From DAHUXD01 sp963736455 (GTDB lineage Bacteria; Acidobacteriota; Thermoanaerobaculia; UBA5066; Gp7-AA6), in contig CAVTON010000002.1 of the NCBI GenBank assembly GCA_963736455.1, positions 1,205,931 through 1,269,930 on the forward strand: a DNA stretch of 64,000 nucleotides, given 5' to 3'. The notes under the pieces were generated by a model, which did not search any database, was not told the DNA's origin, and saw only the letters and a list, made by a program, of their open reading frames with translations. Both the position numbers and the translations under genes were made by a program. This document shows positions 45,480-54,672 of the stretch, piece after piece. The first letter of the stretch is position 1; the number at the start of each line of letters is the position of its first letter.

Positions 45480-47139
45480 CTAGTCCTCCGGGAGAAGCCA
45501 CCTCTTGAGCTTCCCGGCGACCGAGCGGGCCGCCCGCCGCAGTCGCTGCCGGCTGCGATCCGGAGCATGACCTCGACCACGTGGATCCGCCGCCTCGGAT
45601 CAGGCCGCGGCAGGCTGCGGCCGTTGCGGTCCGAGAGCCGGAGGTAGCGGGCGCCGATGGAGTCGGCGAGCCGATTCGATGTCCGGGTTCCGGAGCTCGG
45701 TGCCGTGGGGCTGGCCGTAGGCGGCGACCTGCTGCCTGTGGATGAGCCCGTAGCGTCCGTCGTTGAAGACGATGGCCGTGAGGGGAATGCGCTCCCGGAC
45801 CGCGGTCAGGAGCTCGAGCGCCGACATCGCGAAGCCGCCGTCGCCGAGCAGCGCGACGACCGGCCGCTCGGGCCGGGCGAGCCGGGCTCCGATCGAGGCC
45901 GGGATGGCGAACCCCATCGACTGCAGATCCGTCGGAAGGAGCAGGGTCCGCGGGTCGAGTACGCGGAAGTGGCGGCGCGCGAGCATCTGGTGCAGGCCCG
46001 AGTCGAGCACGAGCGCCGCATTCGCGAGGCATCGCCTTCCGGAGCAGGGCGAAGAAGGCCGCCGGCGTTCCGTCGCGCAGGTCGGCGATCCGGGGCTCGG
46101 TTCCCTCGCCCACGGCGCGGAGGGCCCGGTCCTTCCAGGCGAGCAGCTCCTCGGCCTTCCACGACGAGGCGCGCGGGGCCGATCGATCGAAGCGCCCGAT
46201 CGCCGCCGGGACGTCCGATTCGAGAAGGGCCGAGGCCTCGTAGTTCGCGCCGAGCACCTCCGGCGACGCGTCGACGTGAACGAGCCGGTCGGCGGGCAGG
46301 CGCAGTCGGAAGCCGTGCGCGCCGTTGTGCGAGAACTTGCAGCCGAGCGCGAGGACGAGGTCGGCGCTCTCGACGAGCTCGTTCAGGACCTCGGTCTTTC
46401 GCGGCGGTCGAAGCGGAGCACGCGCGGGTCGTCTTCCGGCACGACGCCGCGCGCCGAAGTCGTCGTGACGATCGGCGCGCCGATCGCGGCGACGAGCTCG
46501 CGCAGCGGCTCCGCGGCGTCCGCCGCGCCCTGGCCGCAGTAGAAGAGGGGGCGCCGCGGAGCTCCGCAGGCGCCGTCGAAGCGGTTCGAAATCGACCGGA
46601 GCGGACGCCTCCGGGATTTCCGGCGAGACCCGGGGGACGGCCTCCTCGGCGAAGAGAGCGCGGAGGGACCTGGACCGCGACCGGGCCCGGCTCGCCCTCG
46701 CGGCAGAGCCGGTACGCCTCTCGCAGCGACGCCTCGATGTCGGAGCGTTTCGCGCACCTCGATGATCCGCTTGACGACCGGGGAGAGCATGGCTCGCTGA
46801 TCGAGCGCCTGAAGCTGATATTGCCGGCCCGGCTTCGATGCCGGCGCTCCGACGATGTAGACGAGGGGCGCCGAGTCGAGCAGGGCCTCCGCGAGGCCGG
46901 TCAGCGCGTAGGTGAACCCGGGCCCGGGAATCGTCGTGAGGATGCCCGGGACGTCCCGACGCGCGCGCGTAGCCGTTGGCCATGAACGAAGCGCCGAGCT
47001 CGTGCATGGCGACGACCGTGCGCAGGTGCGAGGTGCGCAGCGCTTCGAAGAGCGCGACGTTCTGGCTGCCGGGCAGGCCGAAGACGGTGTCGGCGCCGAG
47101 GTTCTCGAGGGTCCGGCAGAGAAGCTCGGCGCCGTTCAT
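45480..47139 (-). CDS. Acetolactate synthase-like ThDP enzyme, frameshifted
   Basis: The protein starts MNGAELLCRTLENLGADTVF (ATG 47139), followed by GLPGSQNVALFEAL and the cofactor-activating Glu in MHELGASFMANGYAR. The middle domain has SADLVLALGCKFSHNGAHGF. The C-terminal domain has the ThDP/Mg motif GDGGFAMSALELLTAVRE...IVFND in a shifted frame and ends KRWLLPED with TAG at 45480-45482. Three or more indels split it, and the restored length, about 550, is normal. It is the third gene of a coupled operon with FemAB-like and ATP-grasp genes, which argues against a plain valine-biosynthesis role and for making or removing a 2-oxo-acid-derived group. Confidence 0.75.
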
Positions 47140-48208
47140 GCCGGCTCGCTCGCCCGAGTCCCGCGGAAGCGGCGCGCGAGCCCGGCGGCCCGGCTCCGAA
47201 GAGCGCGGCGAAATTCCTCGAGGCGTCGCTGCCGGCGAAACGCCGGCGACTCCGGAGCCTCGAGGAGATGGCACGTCACGAGATCTCCGCCGAGCTGAGC
47301 CTTGAAGTGCGTGACCGGGTTCAGGGCCGCGTCCGTCAGGTCGTTGGCCGTGCTTCCGAGCGCCGAGAGCCGCTCGAAGACGCTCCATCGCAGGAAGGCG
47401 GTCGCGCCGAGCTTCAGGTGCGCGGCGTCGGCGGCCGCGCGAAACGGTGTGCGACACGGGATGCGGGCCGAGGAGAACGAGCTGCGTCGAGATCGAATCG
47501 CCGGACGGGAGGCGGGCGTGGAACAGCCGTGCGAGGCGCTGGGCGCGGATCCTCTCGAAGTAGCGCTGGAAGGCCGCCCTCGGCAGGTAGAGCGCCGCGC
47601 CCTTGCGATCGTGGATCTGCGAGTGCAGTCGGAAGAAGCTCTCGAAGTCGTCATCCTCGGTGATCGTCATGCCCTGCGCGGCGCACCGATCGACGAGCCG
47701 CCGGAGATTCTGTTCCATGCGCGCGCGCAGCGCCGAGAGGTCCTCGAGCGGCACGACGTAGCTGTATTGCGGCCGCGCCGTCCAGCCTCGCGCCAGGAAC
47801 ACGCGCACGTCGGTCAGGGGACTGCGGCAGCGGAAAGCGACGCGGCCGTAGCCGCGCCCGGCGAGCTCGGAGCGCAGCGCCTCGAGGGCGTCGTTTCGCC
47901 GGGCGGTCTGCTGCGACGGGTAGCGCGTCTCGAACGTTCGGAGGACCGGAGCCGTTGTAGTAGAGCAGGAGGCGCGGCGACACGAAGGTCCCCGGCCGCG
48001 AGGAGCGCTCGTAGAGCGCGACGCCGCCGAGGATCTCGCCGCCCCTCTCCGCGGCGAGGATGCGGAAGGTGCCCCCCGCCGCTCCGCACAGCGCGTCGAG
48101 GTACTCCGGTGTGTCGTAGACGGAGCCCTCGGCGGAATGGGCGACCAGCTCGTTCCAGGCGGGGAACTCGGTCTCCGGGAGGACTCGTGCGGAGAGCGCG
48201 GGCTTCAC
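47136..48208 (-). CDS. FemAB/GNAT-like acyltransferase, frameshifted
   Basis: The N-terminal part (VLPETEFPAWNELVAHSAEG, SVYDTPEYLDAL, GGVALYERSSRPGTF) and the C-terminal part (FFRLHSQIHDRKGAALYLP, YFERI, LGATAFLRWSVFERL) match FemAB/Acetyltransf_6 proteins of glycan loci. These move aminoacyl or acyl groups to amino sugars or peptides. The GTG start at 48208 overlaps the ATP-grasp stop, and the TGA overlaps the next ATG (ATGA), so all three genes are translationally coupled. Indels lie near 47950, 47660 and 47500. Restored length is about 357. Confidence 0.72.
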
Positions 48209-49398
48209 CAGCCGAGCTTCCGCCGCAGGCGGCCCTTGCTCCAGGTGAAGATCTCGCGCAGCCCCGGCTGGGGATCGTCCCAGCACAGGGTGAGCTGCTC
48301 GGCTCCGATCCACGAACGAAACAGGCGCGAGAGGGGAAGCCGGCCCGCGCGCCATTCGAGAAGCCCGACCTCCAGGTCGAGCCGGGGAAAGATGCATCGC
48401 CTTCCCGCGCGGTAGGTCTCGACCGGCTCCACGGTCTCGCCCAGGGCATCGCGATAGGCCATGTCGCAGACGTCGACGCCCGAGCTCGCCGCGAATCCCA
48501 CGTACCACCACGGGCGCGCGTTCACCTCCAGCACCTTGAAGACCCCGTCCCGCTCGTCGCGCTTGAATTCGGCGCTGAAGATCCCTCGATAGCCGATCTG
48601 GCGCAGCAACCGAAGAAGCGCCTCGGAGGCCGCCGACACCTCGCTCAGGGGGATGCTCACGGTCGAGGTGCTGTTTCCGAAATCGGTGGGATACATGCGG
48701 AGCCGGCGGCGAGCGAAGAGGCCGCACGCTCTCCCGTCGCGGTCGAGAAAGCCCTCGACGAAATGGTGCTCTGTCGGGGGGCCGGGGATGTACTCCTGGA
48801 GCATCAGCGAGAACCCCTTCGCCGCGGCCTCCGCGAGCAGGCGTTCCGCCGCCGCGCGATCGCGGAAGTGCAGCGCCTTGTATCCGTACACCTGGGCGAA
48901 GGGCCCGGACTGCGTCGGCTTCAGAAAGCATCCCTTCAGCTGCTCGTCGGGAACGGGCCGCAGGCTCTCGGGACCCGAGAGCAGGAGCGTGCGCGGGTGG
49001 GGCACCGAGAGCTCGTCCAGAGTGCTCGCGAAGCGTCCCTTGTCCACGAGCCGCTCGAGAACCTCGGGCGGCGGCAGGCAGGAAGGGAAGCGGGCTGCCA
49101 GACGCGCCGGCAGCCGGCTCGCCGACATCGCCCACTTGTCGGAGGTCGGAAGCAGCACCATCCGGGGAATCGAAAGGGCCTCGAGACGCTCGGCGAGCCC
49201 GTCGTCCGTCAGGTCGCCGGCGTCCTCCCCGGGAAGCCGTCGATACCAGCGCGAGCGCCTCACCAGATCGCCGCGGGCGCCCGAAACGAAGACCGGTACG
49301 CCCCGGCGTCCGAAGGATCGCAGGGCGCCGAGGGCCGTGATCCCCTTGCCCAGGATGAGCGCAGGAATGTCGCGCGGCCGTTCCGAACGGCCTGTCAT
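48205..49398 (-). CDS. ATP-grasp carboxylate-amine ligase-like protein
   Basis: This intact 397-residue enzyme (from ATG 49398) begins PALILGKGITALGALRSFGR, a Rossmann-like pre-ATP-grasp domain. The ATP-grasp fold follows with CFLKPTQSGPFAQVYGYKAL, LMLQEYIPGPPTEHHFVEGF, FSAEFKRDERDGVFKVLEVN and ARPWWY, including metal-binding Glu/Asn. Such enzymes join a carboxylate to an amine through an acyl-phosphate. Starts at 49464 and 49488 are possible but would overlap the divergent promoter. It is the first gene of the operon with the FemAB-like and ThDP genes. Confidence 0.82.
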   Translation of the reverse strand: MTGRSERPRDIPALILGKGITALGALRSFGRRGVPVFVSGARGDLVRRSRWYRRLPGEDAGDLTDDGLAERLEALSIPRMVLLPTSDKWAMSASRLPARLAARFPSCLPPPEVLERLVDKGRFASTLDELSVPHPRTLLLSGPESLRPVPDEQLKGCFLKPTQSGPFAQVYGYKALHFRDRAAAERLLAEAAAKGFSLMLQEYIPGPPTEHHFVEGFLDRDGRACGLFARRRLRMYPTDFGNSTSTVSIPLSEVSAASEALLRLLRQIGYRGIFSAEFKRDERDGVFKVLEVNARPWWYVGFAASSGVDVCDMAYRDALGETVEPVETYRAGRRCIFPRLDLEVGLLEWRAGRLPLSRLFRSWIGAEQLTLCWDDPQPGLREIFTWSKGRLRRKLGW

Positions 49399-49464
49399 CG
49401 CTTTGCCAGTTGCTTCGTCCGCCCCGACGGATGGTACCAAGAGCGGGTTCCGAGGGACGATCAT

Positions 49465-49493
49465 TTGACAGGCTTCGGCCTCCGGCATAGCCT
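49465..49493 (+). promoter_or_regulatory. Sigma70-like promoter of the sugar dehydrogenase-SLH gene
   Basis: TTGACA (49465-49470) is followed after exactly 17 bases by TAGCCT (49488-49493). The ATG lies 20 bases beyond, so the leader would be very short, about 13 nt, and no good ribosome-binding site is seen. Confidence 0.6.
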
Positions 49494-49512
49494 CCGCTCA
49501 CCCTTGGCACAT

Positions 49513-51703
49513 ATGAAGACGTTGCGTGTAGGACTCGCCCTAACCATATTCAGCGCGGCCTGGTCGGGCGCGGCGACGTTGCCCCCCGGCTTTTCGGAGC
49601 AGACCATCCCGGGTCTCACGAAGGCCACGGCGATGGATCTTGCACCGGATGGCCGGATCTTCGTGTGCCAGCAGCAGGGGGCGCTTCGAATCATCGAGGA
49701 CGGCGTCCTCCTCTCGACGCCGTTTCTGACCGTCGGCGTCGACCCCAGCGGCGAGCGGGGACTGCTCGGCGTGGCGCTCGACCCGAATTACGAGACGAAC
49801 CAGTACGTCTACATCTATTACACGGTCTCCACCGCCCCGGTCCACAACCGCGTCAGCCGATTCACCGGCGATGGAGACCAGGCCGTCCCGGGCAGCGAAT
49901 TCGTCCTTCTCGATCTCGATCCTCTCACCGACGGCCATCACAACGGCGGCGCCCTGCACTTCGGGACGGACGGAAAGCTCTACATCGCGTCCGGGAACAA
50001 CGTCTGCAATGCCTGCTCTCAGGATCGGACCGATCTTTTCGGAAAAATCCTGCGAATCAACAGCGATGGTTCGATCCCGAGCGACAACCCGTTCGTCGGG
50101 ATCTCGGGCGACCGCGGCGAGATCTGGACGTACGGACACCGCAACCCGTTCACGTTCGGCATGGATCCGCTGGACGGCACGATCTACATCAACGACGTCG
50201 GCGAAAACACCTGGGAGGAGATCGACGTCGCCGTGCCGGGAGCCGACTACGGCTGGCCGGACTGCGAGGCCAATTTTCTGACGGGAACGTCGACGCCGTG
50301 CGCGCCGTCCTTTCCGGCCTACACGGAGCCGATCTTCTGGTATCCGCACGGTACGGAATGCGCGATCACGGGGGGCGACATCTATCGCCCGACCACCGCC
50401 GGGTTCCCGGCCTCGTATGTCGGCAAGTACTTCTTCGCGCGACTACTGCGGAGGGTGGATTCGGTACATCGACCCGAGCAACCCGAACCCGCCCGGCGGC
50501 TACACGACCTTCGTAACCGGGATCGACCACCCGGTCGACGTCCTCGGCGGCTTCGACGGCCGCCTCTACTACCTGACTCAGGGAGCCACCGCCGGCGCCG
50601 GGCTCGTCTCCATCATCAGCTACACGGGCGGCGGCACTCCGACGCCCACGTTTACGCCGACGCGCACGCGGACCCCGACCGCGACCCGGACGCCTACGGC
50701 CACGCCCACGCCGACACGGACTCCGACCACGACTTCGACGCCGACTCGGACGTTCACGGCCACCCCCACGCGGACGCCGACGGCGACGGCGACGTTCACG
50801 AAGACTCCGACGGTGACGTCGACGTTCACGCGAACGCCCACGCGCACCCCGACGCTTAGCCAACCCATACGCTCACGCCGACCCACTCGCCGACGCCGGT
50901 CCCCGGATCGCCCTCGGTGTCCTCCATCGCGCCGACCTCCGGCCTCGCCTCGGGCGGAACGGCGCTCGGCATCGTGGGCACGACTTTCGTCTCCGGAGCA
51001 ACGGCGAAGGTGGGCGGCGTCGCCGCGACCGGGGTGGTCGTCACGAACGGCTCGCTCATGTCGGCGACGGTGCCGGCGCTCTCGCCCGGAACGCTCGACG
51101 ACGTCACGGTCACCAATCCGGGAAACCTCTCGGGGACGCTGGCAAAGGGCTGGTTCGCGGACTTCCTCGACGTGCCGCAGTCGAACCTCTTCCACGGCGA
51201 CATCGAGAAGGTGTTCCGGGCGGCGATCACGGCGGGTTGCGGGGGCGGAAACTACTGCCCCTCGACCGTCGTCAGTCGGGCGCAGATGGCGGTCTTCCTG
51301 CTGAAGGCGGAGCACGGGTCGGGCTATGCCCCGCCGGCCTGCACCGGTCTCTTCGGGGACGTGCCCTGTCCGAGCCCGTACGCCAACTGGATCGAGCGGC
51401 TGTCGAACGAAGGAATCACGGCCGGCTGCGGGGGCGGGAACTACTGCCCGTCCGTCTCGGTGACCCGGGCCCAGATGGCGGTCTTCCTCCTCAAGACCCA
51501 GCAGGGCCCGTCGTACGCGCCGCCCGGCTGTACCGGGGTGTTCGGGCGACGTACCCTGTCCGAGCCCCTACGCCAACTGGGTCGAGCAGCTCTTCCACGA
51601 GGGCATCTCGGCCGGCTGCGGGGGAGGCAACTACTGTCCGGCCGCGGCCACTCCCCGGGGCCAGATGGCCACCTTCCTGGTGCGGACCTTCTCACTGCCC
51701 TGA
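49513..51703 (+). CDS. Secreted GSDH-type sugar dehydrogenase with TIG and SLH-like domains, frameshifted
   Basis: A signal peptide (MKTLRVGLALTIFSAAWSGA) leads to a six-blade PQQ-dependent glucose/sorbosone dehydrogenase domain: MDLAPDGRIFVCQQQG, GERGLLGVALDPNY, DGHHNGGALHFGTDGKLYIA, YGHRNPFTFG and GADYGWPDCE. After an indel near 50450 it continues to GFDGRLYYLTQG, a Thr-Pro linker (50640-50865), a TIG/IPT domain (SSIAPTSGLASGG, GTTFVSGATAKVGG) and three SLH-like repeats, each with GCGGGNYCP, ending FLVRTFSLP. Indels lie near 50450, 50870-50915 and 51545. About 730 residues after repair. It is probably a surface-held oxidoreductase or sugar-binding protein; PQQ and calcium use is inferred from the family. 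Confidence 0.75.
50640..50865 (+). repeat. Low-complexity (Thr-Pro)n coding repeat
   Basis: Degenerate 6-bp-period sequence (ACGCCGACGCGGACGCC type) encodes a Thr-Pro-rich linker between the dehydrogenase and TIG domains. It is the same kind of linker as in beta-helix protein C. Confidence 0.75.
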
Positions 51704-51727
51704 CGCGCCCCGGCAGAGGGCGGGTTC

Positions 51728-51756
51728 TTGACAGGCCCGGCACCCTTACGTATTCT
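51728..51756 (+). promoter_or_regulatory. Strong sigma70-like promoter of rplM
   Basis: A perfect TTGACA (51728-51733), a 17-base gap and TATTCT (51751-51756) lie in the 134-bp spacer after the SLH protein. rplM starts at 51838, leaving a leader of about 75 nt. This is the best promoter match in the window and marks the start of the housekeeping block. Confidence 0.75.
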
Positions 51757-51837
51757 TACGCGCCCTCCCGGGGGAGGTCTGTCCTGCCCGCGGCCGGCGC
51801 GGGCCACCTTGAGAACCAGTTTTGAGGGGTTTTGAGA

Positions 51838-52290
51838 ATGGCTTTGGATACCAACATTTCGAGCGCCGAGGTTCGCCGCGACTGGTTCGTCGTGGATGCC
51901 TCGGGTGAAGTGCTCGGGCGGCTGGCGACCCGCGTGGCGCGGGTCCTGTCGGGAAAGCACCGCGCCACCTTCGTCCCCTACCTCGACACGGGCGACTTCG
52001 TCGTCGTCCTGAACGCGGAGAAGGTGAAGCTGACGGGCGTCAAGAGCGACTCGAAGGTCTACCGCCACCACACGGGGTACCCCGGCGGACTGAAGACCGT
52101 CGGCCTGCGGCAGATGCAGGAGAAGCATCCCGAGCGGATCATCGAGGCGGCCGTGCGCGGCATGCTTCCGAAGACGAAGCTCGGCCGCAAGCAGTTCAAG
52201 AAGCTCAAGGTCTACCGCGGAGCCAAGCACCCGCACGAGGCGCAGCAGCCCCGCCCCATGAAAGTGAGCGCCGCTCGCGGCGGGAAGTAA
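51838..52290 (+). CDS. rplM: 50S ribosomal protein L13
   Basis: This 150-residue protein has the L13 landmarks DASGEVLGRLATRVARVLSG, GDFVVVLNAEKVKLTG, KVYRHHTGYPGGLK, AVRGMLPKTKLGR and KVYRGAKHPHEAQQP. L13 binds early in 50S assembly. It is followed after 12 nt by rpsI, the usual partner. Confidence 0.97.
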   Translation: MALDTNISSAEVRRDWFVVDASGEVLGRLATRVARVLSGKHRATFVPYLDTGDFVVVLNAEKVKLTGVKSDSKVYRHHTGYPGGLKTVGLRQMQEKHPERIIEAAVRGMLPKTKLGRKQFKKLKVYRGAKHPHEAQQPRPMKVSAARGGK

Positions 52291-52302
52291 CGCGGAGGAA
52301 CT

Positions 52303-52704
52303 TTGGCAGCAGCCGTCGAAATCCAGCACAGGGCCGTCGGGCGTCGGAAGACGTCGATGGCGCGCGTCCGCCTCGTTCCGGGATCCGGAGCGATCACCGT
52401 CAACAAGCGGTCGCTGGACGACTACTTCCCCAACAACGTCCTGAAGATGGTCATCAAGCAGCCGCTCCTCTCGACCGAGACGGCCGAGAAGTTCGACATC
52501 CACGTCACGGTCGCCGGCGGCGGCCCCTCGGGCCAGGCCGGAGCCATCCGCCACGGGATCTCGCGCGCCCTGACGATTTACAACCTGGAGCTGCGCAAGA
52601 AGCTGAAGAAGGAAGGCTTCCTGACGCGCGACCCCCGGATGAAGGAGCGCAAGAAGTACGGCCAGCGCGGGGCGCGGGCCCGGTTCCAGTTCTCCAAGCG
52701 CTGA
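52303..52704 (+). CDS. rpsI: 30S ribosomal protein S9
   Basis: The 133-residue protein has AVGRRKTSMARVRLVPGSG, GGGPSGQAGAIRHGISRAL, LTRDPRMKERKKYGQRGAR and the C-terminal FQFSKR, whose Lys-Arg reaches the P-site tRNA. The start is TTG 52303, with GGAGG at 52294-52298; no ATG is available at the right place. Confidence 0.96.
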   Translation: MAAAVEIQHRAVGRRKTSMARVRLVPGSGAITVNKRSLDDYFPNNVLKMVIKQPLLSTETAEKFDIHVTVAGGGPSGQAGAIRHGISRALTIYNLELRKKLKKEGFLTRDPRMKERKKYGQRGARARFQFSKR

Positions 52705-52768
52705 TGTCGCGATTTCGCGCTTCGGCTCACCGCTCACGTTTTACCGTCTAAGGAAAGGGAGGTGTGAT

Positions 52769-53545
52769 CTGGCATCTATTTCGATGAAGGAACTGCTCGA
52801 GGCTGGCGTCCACTTCGGTCACCAGACCAAACGCTGGAACCCGAAGATGAAGAAGTTCATCTTCGGCAAGCGCAACGGGATCTACATCATCGACCTGCAG
52901 AAGACGCTCAAGCAGTTCAAGGAAGCCTCGAAGTTCGTGACCGACCTTGCCTCCGCGGGCAAGAACCTGCTCTTCGTCGGCACGAAGCGCCAGGCCCAGG
53001 ATGCGATCTACGAAGAAGCCAACCGCTGCGGCATGTTCTACGTGAACACGCGCTGGCTCGGCGGGACGCTGACCAACTTCTCCACGATCCGCAAGTCGAT
53101 CCACCGTCTGAAGGAGATCGAGGGCGTCCTCGCTCAGGACGACAACGAAAACCTGACGAAGAAGGAGCGGCTGCGCCTCGAGCGGGAGAAGCAGAAGCTC
53201 GAGAAGAACCTGACCGGCATCAAGGAGATGGACGAGCTTCCCGACGCGCTCTTCGTGATCGATCCGAAGCAGGAGTACATCGCGGTCAAGGAAGCGAACA
53301 TTCTCGGAATCCCGGTCGTCGCCGTCGTCGACACGAACTGCGACCCGGATCTCGTGGACCACGTGATCCCGGGCAACGACGACGCGATCCGCGCCATTCG
53401 GCTCTTCGCGGCGAAGATGGCCGACGCGGTCCTCGAGGGGCTGCACGCCCACGGGGAGCGCGAAGGGGCCGAGGACGCTGCCTCGGAGGATCGCCCGCGG
53501 ACGCCGGAGCTTTCGCAGACGGCCGTCGTCGCCGACGCGTCGTAA
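52769..53545 (+). CDS. rpsB: 30S ribosomal protein S2
   Basis: The S2 hallmark MKELLEAGVHFGHQTKRWNP and FVGTKRQAQDAIYEEA, WLGGTLTNF, LPDALFVIDP and IPVVAVVDTNCDP are all present. A ribosome-binding site AGGGAGG (52756-52762) is 6 nt from CTG 52769 and 21 nt from the ATG at 52784. CTG 52769 gives (M)ASISMKELLEAG, which matches the usual S2 start with a few residues before MKELLEAG, so I take this rare CTG as the start (258 residues). The tail is acidic and longer than the minimal S2. Confidence 0.9.
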   Translation: MASISMKELLEAGVHFGHQTKRWNPKMKKFIFGKRNGIYIIDLQKTLKQFKEASKFVTDLASAGKNLLFVGTKRQAQDAIYEEANRCGMFYVNTRWLGGTLTNFSTIRKSIHRLKEIEGVLAQDDNENLTKKERLRLEREKQKLEKNLTGIKEMDELPDALFVIDPKQEYIAVKEANILGIPVVAVVDTNCDPDLVDHVIPGNDDAIRAIRLFAAKMADAVLEGLHAHGEREGAEDAASEDRPRTPELSQTAVVADAS

Positions 53546-53665
53546 CGCGGCGAGAGAAGGCCGGGCCGGACGAAATCCGGGCCGGGTTCCGAAGAAAGAC
53601 AGCCGCGGACGGCAGACGGCAGAGGGCCGTCGCCCGCCGCAGCTCGTAGCTCGTTGAGGGGAATC

Positions 53666-54544
53666 ATGGTGGAAATCTCGTCCAAGCTCGTGTCCGACCT
53701 GCGCTCCGAGACGGGCGCCGGCATGATGGATTGCAAGAAGGCGCTCGTCGAGGCGCAGGGCAACTTCGAGGAGGCCAAAAAGATCCTCCGGAAGAAGGGC
53801 CTGGCCGCCGCGGCGTCCAAGGCCGGCCGCGCCGCGTCCGAGGGGCTCGTCGTCGCGCACGTCACGCTCAAGGGCGCCGTGCTCCTCGAGGTCAATTGCG
53901 AGACGGACTTCGTGGCGCGGACCGAAGACTTCCGCACGTTCGCCGAGAAGCTGGCGGACCGGATCGCGGCGCACGACGCCTTCGGCGACACGCGCTCGGG
54001 CGATGTCGCCGAGGTCTCGAAGCTGTCCTGGCCGGCCGGCGAGACGGTCGGGGATGCGGTCACGCAGCTGATCGCGACGCTCAAGGAGAACATCCAGGTC
54101 CGGCGCTTCGCCCGCCTCGTGCCCCGCGCGAGCGAGCAGTTCGCGAGCTACATCCACGGCAACGGGCGCATCGGCGTCGTGGTCGGCATTCCGGGCGGCG
54201 ACGAGGCCCTCGGCAAGGACCTGGCGATGCACATCGCGGCTTCGGACCCGCGCTTTGCGGTGCGGTCGGAGGTCAGCGCACGGATCCTCGAAACCGAGCG
54301 CGAGATCGCGAAAGCGCAGGCGACCGCGGCCGGAAAGCCTCCCAACGTGGTCGAGAGGATCGCCGACGGGAAGGTCGAGAAGTTCTACCAGGAGGCCGTC
54401 CTGGTCGAGCAGCCGTTCGTGAAGGATCCGGAGAAGACGGTCGGCCAGATCATCGTCGAGCGCGCCGGCAAGGGCGCCCTGGACCTGCGCTTCGTCCGCT
54501 TCAAGCTCGGCGAGGGCCTCGGCCGGTCAGAGGAAGCCGCTTAG
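53666..54544 (+). CDS. tsf: Elongation factor Ts
   Basis: EF-Ts recycles EF-Tu by nucleotide exchange. The 292-residue protein starts VEISSKLVSDLRSETGAGMM and has DCKKALVEAQGNFEEA, GRAASEGLV, EVNCETDFVAR and a late VERIADGKVEKFYQEAVLVE with PFVKDP. ATG 53666 follows a GAGGGG site. It sits after rpsB as in most bacteria. The 120-bp gap upstream holds no recognised element beyond short GC-rich repeats. Confidence 0.97.
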   Translation: MVEISSKLVSDLRSETGAGMMDCKKALVEAQGNFEEAKKILRKKGLAAAASKAGRAASEGLVVAHVTLKGAVLLEVNCETDFVARTEDFRTFAEKLADRIAAHDAFGDTRSGDVAEVSKLSWPAGETVGDAVTQLIATLKENIQVRRFARLVPRASEQFASYIHGNGRIGVVVGIPGGDEALGKDLAMHIAASDPRFAVRSEVSARILETEREIAKAQATAAGKPPNVVERIADGKVEKFYQEAVLVEQPFVKDPEKTVGQIIVERAGKGALDLRFVRFKLGEGLGRSEEAA

Positions 54545-54562
54545 CAGGCTTCAACCCCGTCC

Positions 54563-54614
54563 GTAGGGGCGGGGCTCGTCCCCGCCCTCGGGCGGCCACA
54601 AGGGCCGCCCCTAC
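54563..54614. repeat. REP-like palindromic element
   Basis: A full copy (GTAGGGGCGGGGCTCGTCCCC ... GGGCCGCCCCTAC) lies between tsf and pyrH. It shows that the element invades co-directional housekeeping operons as well as convergent gaps; in an mRNA it would fold as a stable hairpin. Confidence 0.8.
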
Positions 54615-54672
54615 GAGGCATCATCTCTGAATGGCTGCTTCGCGTCCCGAATCGAAGATAATCACCGCCGTC

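Noticed and set aside
45480..47139. Annotation as the housekeeping acetolactate synthase large subunit ilvB
   Set aside because: No ilvN or ilvC follows, and it is translationally coupled to FemAB-like and ATP-grasp genes, so only the family name is given.
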